A stretch of DNA of 64,000 bases from Microbulbifer yueqingensis (GTDB lineage Bacteria > Pseudomonadota > Gammaproteobacteria > Pseudomonadales > Cellvibrionaceae), in the NCBI RefSeq assembly GCF_900100355.1, contig NZ_FNFH01000006.1:124001-188000 (forward strand), written 5' to 3'. Made by a program: the position numbers and the translations under genes. The stretch's first letter is position 1. Each line of letters starts with the position of its first letter. Below are positions 57,403 to 64,000 of this stretch, one piece after another. The notes below the pieces were generated by a model. That model was given only the letters and a program-made list of their open reading frames with translations, had not been told where the DNA came from and ran no database searches.

Positions 57403-58872
57403 GTGAATGCCAGAGAAGAGCAGGCCAGTCTCCAGGGCGGAATAGCCGACGTTAACCGGTTGCTGGGCGAGGCGCGATTCCTCGCCGCAGACCAGGCAAT
57501 CGCGCAGCTGCGCCGGGACTTCGCCGACAACCTGGATTTGCTGTCGCTGCATATCCGCTGTCGCCTGTTCCTGGGCAAGCACCGCGATGTCAGGGCACTG
57601 CTGGCGGAGTACCGCCGCCGTGCGGGACAGGACCGGCATCACCTGGAGTGCTGTGCTGAACTGTTTTCACAGGTCCAGGTGCCGGCGGAGGCGATGGCAA
57701 TCTATCGCCTTCTGGCAAGGGACGGCAATCGCAATGCGCGCTATAACCTGGCGGCAAACCTGGTCGCCCTGGGAGACCTCGGGGAGGCTGAGTCGATTCT
57801 GGAGCGACTGGTACAGGAATGGCCAACCGATGGCCAGGCCCACCAGGTGCTCAGTGGTATACGCCGTGTGTCCACCGATTCCAGCCATATCCCGACACTT
57901 GAGAAGCTTATCGCACGCAGTGATCTGGCGCTGAAAGACCGCATCCAGCTGCATTACGCGCTGGGCAAGGAATTCGAGGATATCGGTGAATTTCGCCGCG
58001 CATTCGAGCAGTTCGGGCGCGGCGCGCAGTTACGCCGCGCGACCATGCGCTACCAGGTCGAGGGGGATTTACAGGTACTCGAATTGATCGGCGCGGAGCA
58101 CAGTAAGCCTGCAGCGGAAAGTGATGTCGACCAACGGGGGGAGGAGGCGGTCTTTGTCTTCGGCCTGCCGCGCTCCGGTACGACACTGGTAGACCGTATT
58201 CTCTCAAGCCATAGCCAGTGTGACAGCTTCGGTGAAATCACCGACCTGCCGCTATCGCTGATGGTGACTGCCGGCCACAGCCTCCCCAAGGAGGAACTGG
58301 TGCGGGCGACGGCCCAATGGTCGGGCAAACAGATTGCGTCTGCCTACCTGGAGCGGCTCGCACAGTTCGATTCAGCCGCGCACAAACATATTGATAAGAC
58401 ACCACAAAACTTTCTCTACGCCGGATTGATCGCGCGCAGCATGCCCGGCGCAACCATGATCTGGATGGATCGCCACCCACTGGATGCCTGCTTTGCCATG
58501 TTCAAGACCCTGTTCCGCATGGGCTATCCGTTTTCCTACAGCCTGCAGGACCTGGGGCACTACTACATTGCCTACCATCGATTAAGGGAAACGTGGCAGG
58601 AGAGGTTAGCCGACCGGATTCGTTTCCAGTCCTATGAGAGGCTCGTGGAAAAGTTCGATGACGAGGCGCCGGCACTGGTGGCCGCGGCCGGGCTCGATTG
58701 GGAGCCGGCGTGTGGGGAATTCCACCGCAACCGCAGCCCCGTGGCGACCGCCAGTTCGGCCCAGGTGCGGCAGCCGCTCTATACGCGCTCAGTGGGACAC
58801 TGGAAACATTACCGTGAGCAGCTGGCGCCACTGGCTGAGGCGCTGGACAAGGCGGGCATTGCGGTGGAGTAA
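57403..58872 (+). CDS. TPR-repeat sulfotransferase family protein
   Basis: This 489-residue product has N-terminal TPR-like helices (about 10-215) and a sulfotransferase domain. The PAPS-binding P-loop PRSGTT is at residues 256-261 (FVFGLPRSGTTLVDRIL), a likely catalytic His is in HKHIDKTPQNF, and the 3'-phosphate segment is MIWMDRHPLDACFAMFKT. A GTG at 57403 is preferred since the ATG at 57346 lies before the receptor's terminator hairpin. TPR-sulfotransferases are often found next to TonB receptors in sphingomonads and marine gammaproteobacteria. The acceptor is unknown. Confidence 0.85.
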   Translation: MNAREEQASLQGGIADVNRLLGEARFLAADQAIAQLRRDFADNLDLLSLHIRCRLFLGKHRDVRALLAEYRRRAGQDRHHLECCAELFSQVQVPAEAMAIYRLLARDGNRNARYNLAANLVALGDLGEAESILERLVQEWPTDGQAHQVLSGIRRVSTDSSHIPTLEKLIARSDLALKDRIQLHYALGKEFEDIGEFRRAFEQFGRGAQLRRATMRYQVEGDLQVLELIGAEHSKPAAESDVDQRGEEAVFVFGLPRSGTTLVDRILSSHSQCDSFGEITDLPLSLMVTAGHSLPKEELVRATAQWSGKQIASAYLERLAQFDSAAHKHIDKTPQNFLYAGLIARSMPGATMIWMDRHPLDACFAMFKTLFRMGYPFSYSLQDLGHYYIAYHRLRETWQERLADRIRFQSYERLVEKFDDEAPALVAAAGLDWEPACGEFHRNRSPVATASSAQVRQPLYTRSVGHWKHYREQLAPLAEALDKAGIAVE

Positions 58873-58878
58873 ACGGCT

Positions 58879-58902
58879 GGATGCCGGCACACGCCGGCAT
58901 CC
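58879..58902. repeat. GGATGCCGGC palindrome between convergent genes
   Basis: GGATGCCGGC / GCCGGCATCC is a ten-base perfect stem with an ACAC loop. It shares its unit with the palindromic repeat at 25.6 kb. It may also act as a weak bidirectional terminator, though no T tract follows. Confidence 0.85.
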
Positions 58903-58921
58903 GGTACTTGGGTAGGCGGGA

Positions 58922-61642
58922 TCAGCGCGACAATTCGCGCACGAATTCCGGTGCCTGTTCGCGCTGGGCAATACACAGGTCGATGGCCTCGGCAGTCTGC
59001 GCCAGGCTGCGCTGGTGCCCCGGGGCCAGGTCGCCGTGCTTGTCGAACAGGTCCCGCAGCTGGTGCAGGCGGTCGCGGTTGCAGAAGGTGCGCGCGAAGG
59101 CCGGCGTGCGGCGGCGCCACTGCCCGGGGATCTTCTCGATCACGGCAGGGAAGTTCTCCTGCAGCCACTGCCAGTGCTCTTCCTGCACTGCCGGCTCGGC
59201 CATGGCGCTGGCGATCAGCCCGAAGGCCTCGCGCGGACCAACCTCGTTGCTGAGGGCCAGTTTCTGTACATCCCCGGCCTGCTCCGGTTTGTTGGCGGCG
59301 CCGATGGCATTGGCACTGGCGTTGTCGAAACGCGGGTCGTCCAGTTCGCCGCGCACCCTGACCAGGTGCGGCAGGAATTCGTCGCCGGCATCCTGAACCG
59401 CCACTACCAGCGCCGGTTCGTACAGGTCGGAATCCAGCGCGGCGGGATCGCGCTTGCCCTTGAAACCGGTGAAGGCGGTGGCCTTTTCGGCAAGCTTCCC
59501 GCGTGCCTGCCTGTCCTCGGCAACCAGCGCCATAAAGGCCAGCAACTCGCTGTGCAGCAGCTTCTCTTCTGCGTCGCTGCTGCCGGCGGTGCGGTCCAGG
59601 ACCGGCTGGTAGAGCTCGCGCAGGAAGCGGGAGAAGTCCGGCAGCGCTTTCTCCGGCAGCATACTGCGGCGGTACTCTGCCAGGTTGCCGAGCGCTGCGG
59701 TGATTACCTGCCGGCGCTCGGCGGCGGCGGATGCACGCACCACCCCGAGCAGCGTCGCGACCGGCAGTTCGCCCGCCTCGAATGCGGCGAAGGCGCTGTC
59801 GATGACGGAGAGTTGCTCGGTGGCAGTGAGATCGGCGAAATGCTCAACCAGCGGCTGCCACTGGTCGCCGGCGAAGTTCCAGCGGTAATAGCCACTGCCG
59901 TCCGCGTTGGGCAGCAGCCAGTTCGGGCACTGGTCGCCCTCCAGCGGCACTGTCTGCTGGTTTTCCGCCAGCATCAGGCACTGGCGACCCCGGTCGGTGC
60001 GCAGGCACAGTGGGATGGTCCACCGCTGGCCGCTCTGCTGGATCGGCGAGCCCAGTGGGCGATAGCGGTCCTGGCTGATGGTTACCTGCGGCTTGCCGGC
60101 AGTCTCGCATTCCAGGTTTACGGTCAATACCGGCACCCCTTTCTGCTCGACAAAACTGCGGAAGGTATCGGTCAGCTCCGGGGTATTGGTCTCCTCACCG
60201 ATTACCCGGTAGAAATCCTCTGAGTCGGCCACGCCGTCGGCGAAAGTCTCGACATAGCGTCCCAGCGCCGGGCGAAAGCGGTCCGGCCCGAAGTACTGGT
60301 CAACCATGTGGATCACCGCCAGGCTCTTGGCATAGGTGATGGAATCGTAGGCATTGCGGATATCGTCGTTGCCATCGATGGGCTCGCGGATCGCCCGGGT
60401 GCTGTCGAGCGAATCGAGCTGCATGGCGCTGATGGCCCGCACCGCGGCGTTAAGCTCGTGGCCGCCTTCGGGCTCGAAGATGGTCAGGCTGAGCGGCGTG
60501 CCCCAGGTGGCGAAGCCCTCCTTGAGCCACAGGTCATCCCACCAGGGCGGGGTGACCAGGTTGCCGAACCACATGTGGGCCAGTTCGTGGGCATGCACAC
60601 CCAGCAGGGCCAGCCGCGCGCCCGGCGCCGGCTCATCACCCTCCACCAGGATGCGTTGCTCGCGGTAGGTGATGGCGGCGGACAGCTCGGTAGCGCCACT
60701 GGGCCACTGCGGCGCGGCGATAATGTCGAGCTTCTCGAACGGGTAGGGGCGCTGCAGCTCCTGCTCGAAAATCTCCAGCATGCGTGGTGTGACGTCGAGG
60801 ATATAGGCCATGTCGTCGCCGCGACCCTTGCGCGCGAAACCCCGCAGGGGTACGGCTTCCTTGCGGTATTCATTGGCCGGGATTGCCGGGCGCTCCACCA
60901 CGTCGAAAGGCCCTACTGCCAGTGACAGCAGGTAGGTGGGAGTGGGGCGGGTGGTGGCAAAGGTTACTTTCTCCAGGCCATCGCCGGCGGGCTCGCGTTT
61001 CGCCTCCGGTCCGTTACTGATGGCGACGTAACCCTCGGGGATGGTCAGGCTGATATCGAACGGCGCCTTCAGCCCCGGCTCATCGAAGCCGGGCAGGTAC
61101 TTGCGGGCCTGGATGGATTCGGACTTCGCCAGCGCGTAGGACTCACCCTGCTCCTCCACCTTAAAGAGCCCGGCGAGGTTGCGGTCGAAGTCGGCGCTGT
61201 ACTGGAGCCGCAGGGTGAACTCGCCGGCGGGCAGCGGCCGGGCAAAGCTTACCCGCACCACGCCGCTGTCGAGTACCTGCTCGTAGTCGGCGGCCACTTT
61301 TTCACCCGCGGGCGTGACCGCGGTGGCCTCGCTGACCCGGAGATCCTTGCCGTGCATCCAGATATGCTCCGCCGGCTGGTCGAGCTGGATGTCGATCTCC
61401 ACGCTGCCGGAGAAATCGTCCCGGCGCGGGTCCAGCAGGAGGTCCAGGCGGTAGGCGGTGGGGCGCACGCCCTCGGGCAGGCGGCCATCGGGCGCTGGCG
61501 AGACTGCGGCCTCGCCGGGGGCCTCCGCTGGCCCGGCAGCGGTGGACTCGCCCGAGCCGGATGGGGATTCATCAGAGGGGCCGCAGGCGGCCAGTGCCAG
61601 TAGCGCCACGGCCAGCAGGCTGCGCAGGGTTATCTTCTTCAT
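58922..61642 (-). CDS. M1-family aminopeptidase lipoprotein with altered GAMEN motif
   Basis: This 906-residue exported lipoprotein has signal and lipobox LALAAC (Cys20) and a Ser/Gly/Pro-rich linker. The M1 fold has the zinc site H352-E-L-A-H356 (HELAHMWFGNLVTP) with the third ligand in LWLKEGFATWG. The substrate-anchoring GAMEN motif is changed to GATEL (WPSGATELSAAITYREQ), keeping only the glutamate. A long C-terminal ERAP1-like helical domain is present (about 570-906). It probably trims peptides in the periplasm. It is convergent with the sulfotransferase and divergent from the next lipoprotein. Confidence 0.92.
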   Translation of the reverse strand: MKKITLRSLLAVALLALAACGPSDESPSGSGESTAAGPAEAPGEAAVSPAPDGRLPEGVRPTAYRLDLLLDPRRDDFSGSVEIDIQLDQPAEHIWMHGKDLRVSEATAVTPAGEKVAADYEQVLDSGVVRVSFARPLPAGEFTLRLQYSADFDRNLAGLFKVEEQGESYALAKSESIQARKYLPGFDEPGLKAPFDISLTIPEGYVAISNGPEAKREPAGDGLEKVTFATTRPTPTYLLSLAVGPFDVVERPAIPANEYRKEAVPLRGFARKGRGDDMAYILDVTPRMLEIFEQELQRPYPFEKLDIIAAPQWPSGATELSAAITYREQRILVEGDEPAPGARLALLGVHAHELAHMWFGNLVTPPWWDDLWLKEGFATWGTPLSLTIFEPEGGHELNAAVRAISAMQLDSLDSTRAIREPIDGNDDIRNAYDSITYAKSLAVIHMVDQYFGPDRFRPALGRYVETFADGVADSEDFYRVIGEETNTPELTDTFRSFVEQKGVPVLTVNLECETAGKPQVTISQDRYRPLGSPIQQSGQRWTIPLCLRTDRGRQCLMLAENQQTVPLEGDQCPNWLLPNADGSGYYRWNFAGDQWQPLVEHFADLTATEQLSVIDSAFAAFEAGELPVATLLGVVRASAAAERRQVITAALGNLAEYRRSMLPEKALPDFSRFLRELYQPVLDRTAGSSDAEEKLLHSELLAFMALVAEDRQARGKLAEKATAFTGFKGKRDPAALDSDLYEPALVVAVQDAGDEFLPHLVRVRGELDDPRFDNASANAIGAANKPEQAGDVQKLALSNEVGPREAFGLIASAMAEPAVQEEHWQWLQENFPAVIEKIPGQWRRRTPAFARTFCNRDRLHQLRDLFDKHGDLAPGHQRSLAQTAEAIDLCIAQREQAPEFVRELSR

Positions 61643-61954
61643 AGGCTCCCGTTACTTGGCAAAAGCCATCATTGTAACGGGTCGGGAAGGCATTGGCCCA
61701 CGACCGGCCGTCGCCATCCCGGTGCTGGCCGGGCTCTGGCAACCATGCAAATGACCCCTGCGCCATTCCCGGCGGCAGGGCTCGGGAGGCGGAAGGAAAG
61801 GTGACTGCCCGGATTTTCCTGGTCCCAGAAAGTCCGACGGACGCCCGGTTCTCGTCTAAAATTGTTCTTTTTTTGTACAGCCAAAACCGGTAGTGTGTGA
61901 GCCTCTTCGACCTGCCATGGAGGGCGTTAGCAGAACTCACTAGTGGCAAGAACT
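61643..61954. other. Divergent intergenic region, M1 peptidase / gluzincin lipoprotein
   Basis: These 312 bp hold the promoters of two divergent lipoprotein peptidase genes. An imperfect inverted repeat (CCGTTAC ... GTAACGG) lies near 61650-61681, in the leader of the M1 gene. No consensus promoter is clear and there is no supported gene. Confidence 0.45.
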
Positions 61955-63523
61955 ATGTTCCATCGCACGCTCGCTTTGTTGGTAATATTTTCCGGTTTGA
62001 TCCTCTCCGCCTGCAGCGCGCAGCACAACCTGGGCGAGGAAACCTGGTACCAGGTGGACAGCGAGAACTTCCGTATCGTGACCAATGGCGACCCACAGGC
62101 GGTAGAGACGCTGGCTCGTGACCTGGAGCGCTACCGTGCGGTGGCGCTGAAACTGCTGGGGGCCGAGGGGGCCCGGCAGGAACAGCAGAAGCTCACTATC
62201 TACGCCACCGCGGATCGCCAGACCTACGCCGGCCTGGTGGGAGCCGAGCTGGCGGAGATGACCAATGGCCTGTTCGACACCACGGCCCAGGGCAGCTACG
62301 CGCTGGTGAACCTGGATGGCCGCAGCGGCACGCGCCAGCTGCAGGCGCGCGAGTTCCTGTTTCACGAATACACCCACTTTCTCAGCTACCACGGCAACAC
62401 CACCCATTACCCCTACTGGTACAGCGAGGGCTTTGCCGAGTTCATGTCCACCATGACTTTCCCGGTGCCGGGCCGCTACAAGCTGGGTGCCGTTCCCGAG
62501 GAGCGGGCCATGACCCTGCTCTACGCCAGCCCCATGCCGATCGAGCAACTGTTGCGTGCGACCGTAATGAACACGCCGAATGAGGAAAAGCCCCGCGTCT
62601 ATGCCAGTGGCTGGATGCTGGCCCACTGGCTGATCATGGAGAGCGGCAAGGTAGAAGAGTTCAAGGATTATGTCCGTGCCTTTAACAGCGGGGCTGACCC
62701 GGTGGAATCCCTCGAGAGTACTTTCGGGGTCAAACTTGCCGACGTCGAAAAGCGTTATGAGCAGTTGTTCCAGGAAGGTGAATTCGAGATGGCGGGCGGC
62801 ATAGTCCCGGCTGAATTCCGCGAGGTGACACCCGATGTCCGCCAGCTCCCGCCGCAGCGTGCGATCGCGGAGGTGGGTCACTTCCTGGTGCTCTCCGGCT
62901 ATAACCTCGGCGGTCTCGATTCCCTGCTCCAGTATGCGCACGCCAATGGCCTGATGAGTGCGGAACTGGTCGCCGTCCAGGCCGATGCGGAAACCCGCAT
63001 GGGTAACTACGAGGCGGCCGAAAGGTTACTGGCATCTGTTCCGGTGGCCGAGCGCAGCAAGTTTCGTTACCAGCATGTGGACGCCTGGCTGGGGCTGACC
63101 CGCCAGGCCAACACCACCGTCGACCAGCGTAATCGGGAAGAGCTGAAAAAAGTGCGCGACAAGTTCGTGTTCCTGGTGAACAACGATGCTGAAACCGCTT
63201 CCCACTGGTATGGGCTGGCGATGAGCATGGAGATGCTCGATTACCCCCGGGAAAAATACCTGGAGATGCTCGAGCAGGCCTACCTGCGTGCACCGCGACA
63301 GGTCCATATTGCCCAGTGGATGGCCCGCGAACTTTATGACAAGCGGGACGCCGAATATTTCGCCCGGGTGGCCGAGCCGTTGCTGATGGAACTCAATGAC
63401 GAGGACCAGTACCAGCAGATGAAACTCATGCTGGCGGAGATGAAGGCCGAAGAAGAACCCGGGGTGAAAGCCCGGGTCGACAGGACCCTGGCCAGTAAGG
63501 CCAGTGAAAAAAACGAGGGATAA
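61955..63523 (+). CDS. Gluzincin-like peptidase (peptidase MA/DUF1570-type) lipoprotein
   Basis: This 522-residue exported lipoprotein has lipobox ILSAC (Cys20). Its metallopeptidase region has H137-E-Y-T-H141 and the third ligand E158 in WYSEGFAEF, the gluzincin layout of the peptidase MA/DUF1570 group. The C-terminal half is helical with TPR-like stretches (ETRMGNYEAAERLLASVPVA). The ATG at 61955 gives the signal peptide; a GTG four codons earlier is possible. A strong terminator follows. Confidence 0.8.
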   Translation: MFHRTLALLVIFSGLILSACSAQHNLGEETWYQVDSENFRIVTNGDPQAVETLARDLERYRAVALKLLGAEGARQEQQKLTIYATADRQTYAGLVGAELAEMTNGLFDTTAQGSYALVNLDGRSGTRQLQAREFLFHEYTHFLSYHGNTTHYPYWYSEGFAEFMSTMTFPVPGRYKLGAVPEERAMTLLYASPMPIEQLLRATVMNTPNEEKPRVYASGWMLAHWLIMESGKVEEFKDYVRAFNSGADPVESLESTFGVKLADVEKRYEQLFQEGEFEMAGGIVPAEFREVTPDVRQLPPQRAIAEVGHFLVLSGYNLGGLDSLLQYAHANGLMSAELVAVQADAETRMGNYEAAERLLASVPVAERSKFRYQHVDAWLGLTRQANTTVDQRNREELKKVRDKFVFLVNNDAETASHWYGLAMSMEMLDYPREKYLEMLEQAYLRAPRQVHIAQWMARELYDKRDAEYFARVAEPLLMELNDEDQYQQMKLMLAEMKAEEEPGVKARVDRTLASKASEKNEG

Positions 63524-63534
63524 CTCCCCGGATA

Positions 63535-63560
63535 AACCCCGCCACCTGGCGGGGTTTTTT
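63535..63560 (+). terminator. Intrinsic terminator after the gluzincin-like gene
   Basis: CCCCGCC / GGCGGGG with an ACCT loop is followed by six Ts. It may also serve the convergent DUF4242 gene, whose stop is 11 bp beyond. Confidence 0.92.
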
Positions 63561-63570
63561 GTTTAGGCCT

Positions 63571-63894
63571 TCAGATGGTGGCCCCGCTCGCTGCGTCGGG
63601 CGATTCGCCGGAACCCGCGCCGTGTTCCGCGGTGGTCGGGTCGATAATATTGCGCACCTCTGCCACCGAATCGGCTGGGAAGCCCCCCATCTCGGCGTGC
63701 TTCAAAATCGATTCCCGGTCCGGCGCGATGTAGATGCAGTAAACCTTGTCGTCCGTTACATAGCTCTGCACCCACTGTACCTGGGGGCCCAGCTGCTGCA
63801 GGACGTCACAGGATTTCTGCGAAATACCGGCCAGTTCCTGCTGGCTGAGTTGGCCGGCCTCCGGAATTTCCCTCTCGATTACAAATTTGGGCAT
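63571..63894 (-). CDS. DUF4242-domain protein
   Basis: This 107-residue protein has the DUF4242 pattern: MPKFVIEREIPEAGQLSQQE, then VQWVQSYVTDDKVYCIYIAP and DRESILKHAEMGGFPADSVA, and a loose tail (EHGAGSGESPDAASGATI). Members are small cytosolic proteins, one of which (SCO4226) binds nickel. The role here is unknown. It is convergent with the gluzincin-like gene. Confidence 0.85.
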   Translation of the reverse strand: MPKFVIEREIPEAGQLSQQELAGISQKSCDVLQQLGPQVQWVQSYVTDDKVYCIYIAPDRESILKHAEMGGFPADSVAEVRNIIDPTTAEHGAGSGESPDAASGATI

Positions 63895-64000
63895 TGGTGC
63901 TCCCTCCCGTGTCCGCTGTCATTTTATGTCTCCGGTGTGCGCCGCTGGCGAAGGCTGGCCGCCCCCGGACAAGCGCAAGCTGAAACAGTTTAGACGGTCA

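Overview
The window looks like chromosomal DNA of a GC-rich marine-type gammaproteobacterium. Gene order matches known Pseudomonas and gammaproteobacterial blocks: gpmI-yibN-grxC-secB, ahcY-metF, and metK-sahR-tkt-epd. The TonB receptors, beta-propeller and calcium/Ig-type lipoproteins, TPR-sulfotransferase and RAYT elements suggest a Cellvibrionales-like (Halieaceae or Microbulbifer-type) heterotroph. That placement is inference from gene content; there is no rRNA in the window.

Layout. 0-6.4 kb: envC (cut by the window edge) and gpmI on the minus strand, divergent from yibN-grxC-secB, then a thioesterase, an HSDL2-like SDR and smrA. 6.4-10.2 kb: pyruvate kinase surrounded by small lipoproteins, including two META-domain paralogues and an unlisted 58-residue lipoprotein. 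10.3-18.6 kb: a TonB-dependent receptor, a 1130-residue symporter/hybrid histidine kinase fusion, and a translationally overlapping MFS transporter-esterase pair. 18.6-23.3 kb: the activated-methyl cycle (metF, ahcY, metK and an ArsR-methyltransferase regulator of SahR type) with a clear inverted-repeat operator. 23.5-26.7 kb: tkt and epd. 26.8-47.9 kb: an accessory stretch lying between epd and pgk, which are normally adjacent or near each other. It starts with AT-richer DNA holding a beta-propeller lipoprotein, an Rhs C-terminal remnant, a Sel1-like gene and a RAYT transposase, all interleaved with a recurring RAYT-associated motif. It continues with exported hydrolases and proteases, an odd thioredoxin/GspC-like lipoprotein, a globin and other small genes. 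48.0-50.4 kb: pgk and fba. 50.6-58.9 kb: an apparent uptake/catabolic locus (MocR-like regulator lacking the PLP lysine, MFS transporter, nitrilase-type amidohydrolase, TonB receptor, TPR-sulfotransferase). 58.9-64 kb: an M1 aminopeptidase lipoprotein, a gluzincin-like lipoprotein and a DUF4242 protein.

Together the housekeeping genes cover lower glycolysis/gluconeogenesis (fba, epd, pgk, gpmI, pyk), the non-oxidative pentose phosphate route and vitamin B6 supply (tkt, epd), SAM recycling (metK, ahcY, metF) and protein export/redox (secB, grxC). The most interesting parts are the RAYT-repeat-bounded cargo units with an orphan Rhs tip, the split tkt-epd/pgk-fba block, the DsbA-like/GspC-like fusion lipoprotein, and the lysine-less MocR regulator with its extra C-terminal domain.
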